In this document: positions 26,119 through 34,125 of the stretch, piece by piece | Layout of the letters: each line of letters starts with the position of its first letter | Position numbering within the stretch: the stretch's first letter is position 1 | DNA from: Corallococcus coralloides DSM 2259 | Lineage (GTDB): Bacteria; Myxococcota; Myxococcia; Myxococcales; Myxococcaceae | Assembly (NCBI RefSeq): GCF_000255295.1 | Contig: NC_017030.1 | Coordinates: 7,476,328-7,540,327 of the forward strand | DNA length: 64,000 bases | Direction: 5' to 3' | Position numbers and translations under genes: made by a program | The notes under the pieces: generated by a model | Databases searched by the model: none | What the model was told of the DNA's origin: nothing | Seen by the model: the letters and a program-made list of their open reading frames with translations, nothing else

Positions 26119-26892
26119 ATGGACTGGTCAGCCGCGCAGTACACGCGCTTCGAGGACGAACGGAACCGCCCCATCCGGGACCTGCTCGCGCGGGTTCCCA
26201 CGGCCGACGTGAAGCGCGCGGCGGACATCGGCTGCGGCCCCGGCAACTCCACGGAACTCTTGCGCGCCCGCTTCCCCAAGGCCGCCGTCACCGGAATGGA
26301 CAGCTCCCCGGACATGCTCGCCGCGGCGCGCAAGCGCCTGCCGGACGTGCGGTTCGACCTGGGAGACATCGCGACCTGGAGCGACCCGGGCCCCTACGAC
26401 GCCCTCCTGGCGAACGCGGTGCTGCAGTGGGTGCCGGACCACGCGACCTTGATGCCCGTGCTCCTCCACAAGCTGGCGCCGGGTGGAAGCCTCGCGGTGC
26501 AGATGCCGGACAACCTGGACGAGCCGTCCCACCGGCTGATGCGGGAGACCGCCAGCGCGGGTCCCTGGGCGGACGCACTGAAGGGAGCCGCGAGCGCCCG
26601 GACGGAGCGCCACGATGCCGACTGGTACTTCCGCACGCTGCGCGAGGCCGGAGCCTCCACAGTGGACGTCTGGCGCACGACCTACTTCCACCCGCTGACT
26701 GGAGGCGCCGGCGCGGTGGTGGAGTGGTTCAAGGGTTCAGGACTCCGGCCCTTCCTCGAACCACTCGACGCGGGGGAGAAGACAGACTTCCTCGGCCGCT
26801 ACCAGGAAGGGATTGCCCAGGCGTACCCGGCCCTGCCCGACGGGACGGTCCTGTTGCCCTTCCCCCGGCTGTTCATCGTCGCGACGCGCTAG
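26119..26892 (+). CDS. tam: Trans-aconitate 2-methyltransferase-like SAM methyltransferase
   Basis: A 257-residue class I SAM methyltransferase close in length and pattern to trans-aconitate methyltransferase (Tam). The SAM-binding motif I reads [15 protein letters not shown] (about residue 40), with [16 protein letters not shown] and the [15 protein letters not shown] segment typical of Tam following. Tam detoxifies trans-aconitate, an inhibitor of aconitase, by methyl-esterification in the cytoplasm. An AAGGGGA-type ribosome site precedes the ATG. Its 3' end overlaps the convergent MocR gene by 20 bp. Substrate assignment is from recalled family resemblance and should be held at moderate confidence. 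Confidence 0.8.
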   Translation: MDWSAAQYTRFEDERNRPIRDLLARVPTADVKRAADIGCGPGNSTELLRARFPKAAVTGMDSSPDMLAAARKRLPDVRFDLGDIATWSDPGPYDALLANAVLQWVPDHATLMPVLLHKLAPGGSLAVQMPDNLDEPSHRLMRETASAGPWADALKGAASARTERHDADWYFRTLREAGASTVDVWRTTYFHPLTGGAGAVVEWFKGSGLRPFLEPLDAGEKTDFLGRYQEGIAQAYPALPDGTVLLPFPRLFIVATR

Positions 26893-28324
26893 CAAGTCCG
26901 GAGGCAAGGCTCCCCAGCGTGGCGACAGCGGCCTCGATGCGCGGCGTCCAGGGCTGGCCACAGCTCAGCCGGACGAAGTTCCGGTAGGAGTCCGGCCGCG
27001 CGGAGAAGATGGACCCAGGCGCGATGCTGATGCCCGTCTCCAGTGCCCGCGCATTGAGCGCGTGGGCATCCACCGAGGGAGGCAGCTGCACCCAGAGCAG
27101 CAGCCCTCCGGAGGGCAGGGCCACGCGCGTGCCCGGGGGAAAGTGCTCGGCGACGGCGCGGGCCACGTGCTCCACCTGCGAGGCGAGGTTGCGGCGCAGG
27201 GCGCGCAGATGTCTGTCATAGCCGCCGTTCTCCAGGAAGCGCGCGACCGCCTCCTGGGTCAGCAGCGGCGACGCCACGGTGTGCGCGAACTTGAGCAGCT
27301 CCACGCGCTCCCGGAACCGGCCCGGGGCCACGTAGCCCACGCGGAAGCCCGGGGCGATTGTCTTTGAAAACGAACCACACAGCAGCACCTGGCCGCGCGT
27401 ATCGAAGGTCTTGCAGGGACGGGGACGCTCCGGGCCGAAGTGCAGGTCACCGTAGATGTCGTCTTCGATGAGCGGCACGTCGTGCGTGGTCACCAGCTCC
27501 ACCAGCCGGCGCCGGTTTGCCTCCGGCATGCAGCTGCCCACCGGGTTGCTGAAGCTGGGGACCACGAGCACCGCGGACACGCGCCGCCGCTCCAGCGCGG
27601 CCTCCAGCGCGTCCAGCTCCATGCCATGGCGGGGGTGGCAGGGAATCTCCAGCGCCTTGAGCCCCAGCGATTCGATGGCGAGCAGCGTGCCGTAGTAGGC
27701 GGGAGACTCGATGGCGATGGTGTCGCCCTTGCGCGCGGCCGCGACGAGGCACAGGTGCACCGCTTCGGAGGCCCCGCTGGTGGTGACGAAGTCATCGGCC
27801 CCCAGCGCGCAGCCCCACTCCAGCGAGCGCTTCGCCAGCTGCTGTCGCAGCAGCTTCGAACCGGGAGGCACGTCGTACATCACGCCCTCGGCCTGCCGCT
27901 CCCGCGCGAGCAATCCCAGCTCCCGGGACAGGCGCCGCGTGGGAAGCAGCTCCGGCGCCGGCCACGCGGTGCCCAGCTGCACGACGCGCGGGTCGCGGGA
28001 CGAGCGGTACAGATGCGACACCAGGTCGCTGACGGTGACAGGCGTCGCGGAAGCGGGCGGCCGGGATACCGGAGGCTCGGCGAGGCGCAGCCGCTCCCGT
28101 TCGCGCACGTAGTGGCCGGACTGGGGCCGCGTCTCGATGAGCCCCTGGGATTCCAGATGCAGATAGGCCTGGAGCACGGTGGAGACGCTCACCCGCTCCC
28201 GGGCGCTCAGCTGCCGCACGGAGGGCAGCCGCTCACCGGGGCGGAGCGTGCCCGCGGCGATGGCATCCTTCAGCCGCTCCGCCACGCTCTCGTAGAGCTT
28301 CAGGGATTGCGCACGTGCGCCCAT
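26873..28324 (-). CDS. MocR-type GntR/aminotransferase transcriptional regulator
   Basis: A 483-residue regulator. An N-terminal GntR winged helix (about 10-75, [20 protein letters not shown]) is joined by a linker to a type I aminotransferase-like domain (about 105-475). The PLP lysine is in [17 protein letters not shown], and [10 protein letters not shown] contains the conserved Tyr region. Such MocR proteins use PLP or an amino-compound adduct as effector, typically controlling vitamin B6, GABA or amino-acid genes. It is divergent from the DUF2917 gene, and the shared 184-bp region holds inverted repeats that may be its operator. The effector is unknown. Confidence 0.92.
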   Translation of the reverse strand: MGARAQSLKLYESVAERLKDAIAAGTLRPGERLPSVRQLSARERVSVSTVLQAYLHLESQGLIETRPQSGHYVRERERLRLAEPPVSRPPASATPVTVSDLVSHLYRSSRDPRVVQLGTAWPAPELLPTRRLSRELGLLARERQAEGVMYDVPPGSKLLRQQLAKRSLEWGCALGADDFVTTSGASEAVHLCLVAAARKGDTIAIESPAYYGTLLAIESLGLKALEIPCHPRHGMELDALEAALERRRVSAVLVVPSFSNPVGSCMPEANRRRLVELVTTHDVPLIEDDIYGDLHFGPERPRPCKTFDTRGQVLLCGSFSKTIAPGFRVGYVAPGRFRERVELLKFAHTVASPLLTQEAVARFLENGGYDRHLRALRRNLASQVEHVARAVAEHFPPGTRVALPSGGLLLWVQLPPSVDAHALNARALETGISIAPGSIFSARPDSYRNFVRLSCGQPWTPRIEAAVATLGSLASGLASASRR

Positions 28325-28378
28325 GGTGGGGTCCTCCTTCAGTCCTCAACGGATAGCGCCCGGCGCTCCGACTGCCCA

Positions 28379-28432
28379 GGTACAGCTTCACGGCGCGCCG
28401 ACCAGCACAGTTCTCCATCCTGGAACTGTACC
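28379..28432. promoter_or_regulatory. Candidate MocR operator: nested inverted repeats
   Basis: In the divergent region, ACAGTTC (28407-28413) and GAACTGT (28423-28429) form a perfect 7-bp inverted repeat with a 9-bp spacer. A second pair, GGTACAG (28379-28385) and CTGTACC (28426-28432), overlaps its right arm. MocR regulators usually bind such sites between themselves and a divergent gene. That this regulator binds here is an inference. Confidence 0.5.
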
Positions 28433-28508
28433 GGTCACAATTCACATTTCCTGCATCTGTTCTGGTCGAGCCTCCGGACGCATGGTGGGGCCATCACGGA
28501 GGACCCAG

Positions 28509-28895
28509 ATGGTGGACCCTTTCACGTTGCTGAATCCCCCCTGGCTGCGCTCGCTGGCCATGCGCCTGCGAGGAGGCCCGGCACCCGAGGACTGCCAGGA
28601 GCGGGTGAGCCTGCCGGAAGGCAGCCTGTGGAGCAGGCGCCTGCGCGGCCCGTCCCGGTGGCTCGTCTGCGAAGAGGGGCAGGTCTGGCTCACGCTCGAA
28701 GGCGACCCGCACGACCACGTGCTCGGCGCGGGCGACACGCTGGAGGTGCAGGCGGGGCACATGGTGGTGCAGGCCCTGCGCGCCTCGCGCTTCAACCTGT
28801 CCGACTGCCGGACAGGCTCGTCGCGGGAGGCGGGCACGCCGTCGCCCAAGGCTTGGGTTGACAGCCCTCACGGGCTCGACTACCTCCATCGCTGA
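28509..28895 (+). CDS. DUF2917-domain protein
   Basis: A 128-residue protein. Residues about 30-105 form a cupin-like DUF2917 domain: the pattern VSLPEGSLWSRRLRGP, VCEEGQVWLTLEGDPHDHVL and GDTLEVQAGHMVVQAL matches this small, uncharacterised family. The ATG at 28509 has GGAGG about 7 nt upstream. It is transcribed away from the MocR gene and is its most likely target. Similar MocR/DUF2917 pairs are, as I recall, found in other proteobacteria. No enzymatic residues are evident. Confidence 0.7.
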   Translation: MVDPFTLLNPPWLRSLAMRLRGGPAPEDCQERVSLPEGSLWSRRLRGPSRWLVCEEGQVWLTLEGDPHDHVLGAGDTLEVQAGHMVVQALRASRFNLSDCRTGSSREAGTPSPKAWVDSPHGLDYLHR

Positions 28896-29179
28896 TGCTC
28901 GTTCGCGCCGCCACGTTCAGGACCTGTTGTCACGGCATGTGTTGCCGTGTCGCGGCCGGTCCGTCCGTTCGCATGCGCTGAGCCTCCCTCCGCGCATCCG
29001 CGCCCTGTCGGTCTGGCCTGTTCCCGTCATCCGGGGACGGGCCTTTTCATTTTCCCCCCACCCTTCCCCTTCGCATCCGGTGCCGCGCTCCCGTGAGCGC
29101 AGGCGACCCAGGAGCTCCCGATGTCGCACCGTCGTGACACAAGCCCACGCGCCCCCAGGCGCCCTGCCCGGAGGCCCGC
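28896..29179 (+). promoter_or_regulatory. Structured leader region of the metNIQ operon
   Basis: These 284 bp upstream of metN contain no gene. They hold a perfect 7-bp hairpin (CACGGCA / TGCCGTG, loop TGTGT) at 28931-28949 and, further on, a terminator-like hairpin at 29023-29053. The order of hairpin, terminator, gene is that of an attenuated or riboswitch-controlled operon. I cannot match it to a known SAM or methionine riboswitch class. The terminator could equally belong to the preceding DUF2917 gene. Confidence 0.35.
29023..29053 (+). terminator. Terminator-like hairpin before metN
   Basis: CCCGTC (29023-29028) and GACGGG (29036-29041) form a 6-bp GC stem with a 7-nt loop, followed by CCTTTTCATTTT. 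It ends either the DUF2917 transcript or acts as an attenuator 126 bp before the metN start. Confidence 0.5.
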
Positions 29180-30178
29180 GTGATTGAGCTGCGAGGCGTG
29201 GGCAAGGTGTTCGGTCAGGGCGACCGGCAGGTGACGGCCCTGCACGACGTGTCGCTGCACGTCGCTCCGGGAGAGGTGTTCGGCGTGCTGGGGCGCAGCG
29301 GCGCCGGCAAGTCCACCCTCCTGCGCTGCGCGAACCTCCTGGAGCGGCCCACGCGCGGCGAGGTGCGGGTGGGGGGACAGGACCTGCTGTCGCTGAGCCC
29401 CCGGGAGCTGCGGCAGGCGCGACAGGGCATCGGGATGATCTTCCAGCACTTCAACCTCTTCGCCTCGCGCACGGTGGAGGACAACGTCGCCTATCCGCTG
29501 GAGGTGATGGGCCTGCCACGCGAAGCCATCCGCGCGCGCGTGGCGGAGCTGCTGTCCCTGGTGGGACTGACCGACAAAGCACGGGCGTATCCCGCGCAGC
29601 TGTCGGGAGGACAGAAGCAACGGGTAGGCATTGCCCGGGCCCTGGCGCCCCGTCCGCGCGTCCTGCTGTCGGATGAGGCCACGTCCGCGTTGGATCCGGA
29701 GACGACCCGCTCCGTGCTCGGCCTGCTGAAGGACCTCCAGCAGCGGCTCGGGCTGACGCTGCTGCTCATCACCCACCAGCTGGAGGTGGTGAAGGCCCTG
29801 TGCGGTTCTGTGGCCGTGCTGGAAGGCGGCAGGCTCGTCGAGCAGGGACGCGTGCAGGAGCTGCTCGCGCGTCCGGAGTCGCGGCTGCGGGCGCTGTGCT
29901 TTCCGCCCCTGTCGGCGCGGGAGGAGCCCCCCGACGCTGGAGGTCAGCGCCTGGAGCTGTCGCTGACGGACGCCCATGCCCGCAGTCCGTTGATCAGCAC
30001 CCTGGCCCGCCGCTTCGACGTGGACGTCCTGCTGCTGGAGGGCGCGGTGGAGCGCGTGGGCGAGTCACGCGTGGGGCGTCTGCTCGTGGAGCTGCGCGGC
30101 GCGCCGGGAGCGGTGGCGGAAGCCCGGACCTTCCTGCGCGACCAGGGCCTGACCTCCGGGGAGGCCGCCCATGGGTGA
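29180..30178 (+). CDS. metN: Methionine ABC importer ATPase MetN
   Basis: A 332-residue ATPase of the D/L-methionine importer. The nucleotide-binding domain (about 1-235) shows Walker A GRSGAGKST, signature LSGGQKQRV and Walker B VLLSDEATSALDP, where Ser-Asp-Glu-Ala replaces the usual Leu-Asp-Glu-Pro as in MetN proteins. A C-terminal NIL/ACT-like regulatory domain (about 255-330) binds methionine and inhibits transport in the family. The start is a GTG with GGAGG upstream. The stop lies 8 bp inside the metI gene. With metI and metQ it forms a complete importer operon. Confidence 0.95.
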   Translation: MIELRGVGKVFGQGDRQVTALHDVSLHVAPGEVFGVLGRSGAGKSTLLRCANLLERPTRGEVRVGGQDLLSLSPRELRQARQGIGMIFQHFNLFASRTVEDNVAYPLEVMGLPREAIRARVAELLSLVGLTDKARAYPAQLSGGQKQRVGIARALAPRPRVLLSDEATSALDPETTRSVLGLLKDLQQRLGLTLLLITHQLEVVKALCGSVAVLEGGRLVEQGRVQELLARPESRLRALCFPPLSAREEPPDAGGQRLELSLTDAHARSPLISTLARRFDVDVLLLEGAVERVGESRVGRLLVELRGAPGAVAEARTFLRDQGLTSGEAAHG

Positions 30179-30851
30179 CCTGCCAAGAGCGTTGGGCGTG
30201 GCCACCCTGGAGACGCTCTACATGACGTCGGTGGCGTCGGTGCTGGTGGCGCTCGCGGGCCTGCCGCTGGGCGTGCTGCTGGTGGTGACGGACCGGGGCG
30301 GGCTCTGGCCGGTGCCCGCGCTGAACCGGGTGCTGGGGACGCTCGTGAACGTGGGGCGCTCCATCCCGTTCATCATCCTGATGGTGGCCATCGTCCCGCT
30401 CACCCGCCTGGTGGTGGGGACCACCATTGGAACAACGGCGGCCATCGTGCCCCTGGTGGTGGCGGCCATTCCCTTCATGGGCCGTGTGGTGGAGCAGGCC
30501 CTGCGGGAAGTGGACGCCGGCCGGGTCGAAGCAGCCGTGGCGATGGGCTCCACGCCCCTGCGCATCATCCTGCGCGTCCTGCTTCCGGAAGCCCTGCCGT
30601 CGCTCGTGCGAGGCACGGCGCTCGTGGTCATCAGCCTGCTCGGCTACAGCGCCATGGCGGGCGCGGTCGGCGGCGGCGGCCTGGGCGACCTGGCGGTGAA
30701 GTACGGCTACATGCGCTTCCGCGTCGACGTCATGTGGGGATGCCTCGCGGTGCTGCTGGTGCTCGTGCAGCTCCTGCAATGGCTGGGAGAGCGCCTGGCC
30801 TCCCGCTTCGACCACTCCCGCTCCCCCGTCCTCCCTTCTGATCACCCCTGA
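30171..30851 (+). CDS. metI: Methionine ABC importer permease MetI
   Basis: A 226-residue inner-membrane permease with about five membrane helices and the EAA-type coupling segment EAAVAMGSTPLRIILRVLLPEALPS cut into AAVAMGSTPL and ILRVLLPEALPS around residues 120-145, which contacts MetN. Segments GRSIPFIILMVAIVP and SLLGYSAMAGAVGGGGLGD are typical of MetI. The gene overlaps metN by 8 bp and is followed 5 bp later by metQ. Confidence 0.95.
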   Translation: MGDLPRALGVATLETLYMTSVASVLVALAGLPLGVLLVVTDRGGLWPVPALNRVLGTLVNVGRSIPFIILMVAIVPLTRLVVGTTIGTTAAIVPLVVAAIPFMGRVVEQALREVDAGRVEAAVAMGSTPLRIILRVLLPEALPSLVRGTALVVISLLGYSAMAGAVGGGGLGDLAVKYGYMRFRVDVMWGCLAVLLVLVQLLQWLGERLASRFDHSRSPVLPSDHP

Positions 30852-30856
30852 GCTCC

Positions 30857-31672
30857 ATGCGCACTTCCTTCCGAGTCCTGTCCGCTTCCCTCCTGTTCCT
30901 CGCGACGTCCTTGCTGGGAGCGTGCAAGCCCGCATCGTCCGAAACCCGTCCCCTGAAGGTCGGCGTCAATCCCGTGCCCCACGGAGAAATCCTCCGCGTC
31001 GCCGCGAAGGTCGCGGAGCGCGAGGGCGTGCGGGTGGAGGTGGTGGAGTTCACTGACTACATCCAACCGAACCTCGCGCTGGCGGACGGCCAACTCGACG
31101 CCAACTACTTCCAGCACGAGCCCTACCTGGAGCGCTTCGCCGGGGAGCGCCACCTCGCGTTGAAGAGCGTGGGCGCGGTGCACCTGGAGCCGCTGGCGCT
31201 CTACTCCCTCCGGTTCCGGCAGCTCGCGGAGCTTCCCGAGGGCGCGAAGCTCAGCCTGCCCGCGGACCCCAGCAATGCCGCTCGCGCCCTGCACCTGCTC
31301 GCGAAGCAGGGGCTGCTGACCCTGCGTGAAGGCGCGGGAGCGGGCGCCACGCTCCAGGACGTGGTGGGCAATCCGCGCAAGCTGGACCTGAAGGAGATCG
31401 ACGCCGAGCAGCAGCCCCGCACGCTGGAGGACGTGGACGGCGCCGTCATCAACGGGAACTACTTCCTGGAGGCCCAGAAGCAGCTGCGCCTGGACGCCCA
31501 TGTCCTGGCGCGGGAGTCCGCGACGCGCAATCCGCATGCGAACGTGCTCGCGGTCCGGACGGGAGACGAAGCCCGTCCGGAGATCCGCGCGTTGGTGAAG
31601 GCGCTCCAGTCCGACGAGGTGCGCCGCTACATCGACGCCACCTACGGCGGCGCCGTCATCCCTGCCTTCTGA
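30857..31672 (+). CDS. metQ: Methionine-binding lipoprotein MetQ (NlpA family)
   Basis: A 271-residue substrate-binding lipoprotein of the NlpA/MetQ family. The signal peptide ends in a lipobox (SLLGAC, Cys23). The mature protein begins with the conserved LKVGVNPVPHGEIL and contains FTDYIQPNLAL, LDANYFQHEPYLE and VINGNYFLEA, the regions that line the methionine pocket. It would capture methionine in the periplasm and deliver it to MetNI. It starts 5 bp after metI, completing the operon. Confidence 0.95.
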   Translation: MRTSFRVLSASLLFLATSLLGACKPASSETRPLKVGVNPVPHGEILRVAAKVAEREGVRVEVVEFTDYIQPNLALADGQLDANYFQHEPYLERFAGERHLALKSVGAVHLEPLALYSLRFRQLAELPEGAKLSLPADPSNAARALHLLAKQGLLTLREGAGAGATLQDVVGNPRKLDLKEIDAEQQPRTLEDVDGAVINGNYFLEAQKQLRLDAHVLARESATRNPHANVLAVRTGDEARPEIRALVKALQSDEVRRYIDATYGGAVIPAF

Positions 31673-31806
31673 GCCGCCGGGGGCGCCGGGTGAGCGATGG
31701 CGAGGGCCGGAGGGCGTGCCCCTGGCCCCGGTACAATGGCCGGATTGAATTCCCACGGCTTGCATGGAGTCCCCAGCACGCCCAACCCGCTTATCAAGGA
31801 CACCCC

Positions 31807-32328
31807 ATGCGCTTGAACCTTCTTCCCGTCATCGGATTGCTCTTCCTTCCTGCCTGTGGCTCCAAGTCGGAACAGACGGAGGGCGTGGGGTCCCTGAAGG
31901 GCGACACGGCCTTCCCGGTGACCTGGTCCGGCGAACTCCTGCCGCGCAGCCCCGACGGCGGGACCTCTTTCTCGATTGCCGTGCTGTCCGACAGCGACTT
32001 CTCCGGGCTCTGCACGACCCCCGCGGACGCCGGCTATGTCCTTCCGCCGTCCCGCTTCGTGATGGTCTCGGTCCTCGGCTCCCCTGCGGCAGGGACATTC
32101 GAGGTCGGCAACGACACCGGCCCCGGGTTCGTCCAGATGCAGGAGCGTCTCACGGACGGGGGAACGGAGACACTCGCGGTGGCCACCAGCGGGAGCATCC
32201 ACCTGACGACCGCTACGACGGACCGGCTCGTTGGAAGCTTCGATGTCCAGGTCCGGAAGAAATCCGACGGAACGACGACGGGTCTGTCGGGAACCTTCGA
32301 CGCCCCTTTCTGCGCGAACCGGAAGTGA
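31807..32328 (+). CDS. Small lipoprotein of unknown function
   Basis: A 173-residue protein with signal peptide and lipobox (LLFLPAC, Cys17). The mature part resembles a single beta-rich domain ending in a Cys (DAPFCANRK) that could pair with the Cys in GLCTTP. The ATG at 31807 follows AAGGA. No family was recognised. It is convergent with the lipase gene 12 bp away and separated from metQ by 134 bp. Confidence 0.6.
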   Translation: MRLNLLPVIGLLFLPACGSKSEQTEGVGSLKGDTAFPVTWSGELLPRSPDGGTSFSIAVLSDSDFSGLCTTPADAGYVLPPSRFVMVSVLGSPAAGTFEVGNDTGPGFVQMQERLTDGGTETLAVATSGSIHLTTATTDRLVGSFDVQVRKKSDGTTTGLSGTFDAPFCANRK

Positions 32329-32340
32329 TGCCTCCCTGAA

Positions 32341-34020
32341 TCAAACGATATCCAGGCCGTACTGCGCGGCGGTCAGGTACTGGAGCATCACGAAGTAGAC
32401 GCTCGAGGAGGCCTTGTGGCCCGAGGCCCCCTGGTAGGATTTGATCATCTCGTTGCGCAGGGCCCGCAGCTGCGTCTTGTTCCGTGAGCGGTTGTCCGTG
32501 AAGGGATTGCTCAGCTCCGACACCAGGCCACACGCATCGGCGAAGGCATCGAACGAGGCCCCATCCGTGTCGTCCACGATCTCGTAGTCGGCCTTCTTCT
32601 TCCCACTGCCCTTGACCACGTCCGCCCAGAGCCGCGCGCGCACCCGCGCCCGCTCTTCGGAGACGCTGGTGATGAGCGCGATCTTCAGGTGCGCCGCGAG
32701 CGCCTCCGCGGCCCAATCCCCACCCGGCCGCACCGACGCGCCCCAGGCCCCGGTGGGATTGAAGTCGAACGTGGGCCAGAAGCCCGGGTCCGCGGGCAGG
32801 CCCATGTGGCTCTCCTTCCGGATGAGCCCGACCAGCCCCTTGCGCACCTCCTCGGGCTCGTGCGCGTCCGGGAAGGCCAGCGTGCAGTCCTTCAGGGGAA
32901 TCTCCTGCCCCAGATGACACGGTGACGTGAGCGGATGCGTGAACACGCCCACGACCGAGTTCACGGCCGTCACCCCGGAGGTCTTCACCTTCTTGCTGTT
33001 GTGCACGGCGTCGTACGGCGAGAAGTAGTGGAACACCTGCGCGGGCCCGCCGATGTGCAGCTCCAGCTTCTCCCGCGACTTCTCCCCCAGCACGACGGGC
33101 GGAGCGGAGATGGCGTAGCAGCAGACGCGCACCCGGTTCTTGATCTTCGCGTAGACCTTCTCCAGGAGCTCGCCACCCGCCAGGTCCAGATACGCGCACT
33201 GCGCGAGCGCGCCGCCCAGGCTGTGGCCGGTAAAGATGATCTCCCGCGGAACGCGGCCGTGCATCGCCTCCAGGCAGGCCGCCGCCAGGGATTCCTGGCA
33301 GCTCGCGTAGGCGTACCAGAAGCCCGCGGAGAGCTTCGCGTTGCTGAACCGTCCGACCCTCACCTCCTTCAGGTGGTTCATGTCGGTGACCCAGTCCGGG
33401 CTGCCCGCGCTGTTGACCAGCGCCTGCCCCAGCGCGCGTCCGCCGCTTCCGCTCCGGCTGCCGCGAAAGACCACCGTCAGCCGCTCGAGGTCGGGGTCGT
33501 AGATGGCGGCCCCCATCCAGCTGGGCCAGCCCGCCGTGGGGTGCGTCTGCGTCATCCCCGTCTTGCCCTGGAAGTAGCAGCACCGCTTCGAGCCGCTCGC
33601 CTCGGAGTGCTCCAGGCCCAGCAGCGTCCGCTCTCCGAAGAACTCCTGGACCTTGATGGGGATGTCCTCCCCTTCCAGGTCCACGCCCTTCGAGAAGGAG
33701 ATGGAGCGGTCCAGCTCCCTCGGCTGGAACAGGATGTACGGAGAGGCTCCCGTGCCGCCCCGATACACGACTCCGCTCCGGGGGTTCGGCGGAGTCCTCA
33801 GGTCGTATTCGATGGGATCGAACTTGTGGATGTCCGCTTCGCTGCCGAGCAGTTTGTGCACCTGGGCCAGGACGCGATCCCTCGCGCCCTGCCACATCCC
33901 GGCCCCGTGGGATTCGTAGAACGGATCCATCGGATAGACACAGCCCTGGGCGTACGCCTTGTAGGCGAAGCGGCAGTACTCCAGCATCTCCAGCGCCGTC
34001 TGGGCATCGGGGTGAGGCAT
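32341..34020 (-). CDS. Class 3 lipase-family protein
   Basis: A 559-residue alpha/beta hydrolase of the lipase_3 family. The core, about residues 170-350, has the oxyanion-side segment LTVVFRGSRS and the nucleophile elbow IIFTGHSLGGALAQ (Ser267). A catalytic Asp/His pair is plausible in FSPYDAVHN and further on. No signal peptide is present, so it is either cytoplasmic or exported by a specialised system. The N- and C-terminal extensions (about 150 and 180 residues) are unlike housekeeping lipases and fit an effector-type phospholipase. It starts 105 bp downstream of the OTU/deaminase-like gene on the same strand. No immunity gene was recognised next to it. Confidence 0.75.
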   Translation of the reverse strand: MPHPDAQTALEMLEYCRFAYKAYAQGCVYPMDPFYESHGAGMWQGARDRVLAQVHKLLGSEADIHKFDPIEYDLRTPPNPRSGVVYRGGTGASPYILFQPRELDRSISFSKGVDLEGEDIPIKVQEFFGERTLLGLEHSEASGSKRCCYFQGKTGMTQTHPTAGWPSWMGAAIYDPDLERLTVVFRGSRSGSGGRALGQALVNSAGSPDWVTDMNHLKEVRVGRFSNAKLSAGFWYAYASCQESLAAACLEAMHGRVPREIIFTGHSLGGALAQCAYLDLAGGELLEKVYAKIKNRVRVCCYAISAPPVVLGEKSREKLELHIGGPAQVFHYFSPYDAVHNSKKVKTSGVTAVNSVVGVFTHPLTSPCHLGQEIPLKDCTLAFPDAHEPEEVRKGLVGLIRKESHMGLPADPGFWPTFDFNPTGAWGASVRPGGDWAAEALAAHLKIALITSVSEERARVRARLWADVVKGSGKKKADYEIVDDTDGASFDAFADACGLVSELSNPFTDNRSRNKTQLRALRNEMIKSYQGASGHKASSSVYFVMLQYLTAAQYGLDIV

Positions 34021-34125
34021 GGGGTGACTCCGGGGGGAACGAGCGTCCGAAGCCGGAGAGCAAACGGCGGCCCGCTACAGCGAGTCAATGGAGCAAGGCC
34101 GACCCATGAGCCGTACCCGCGGACG

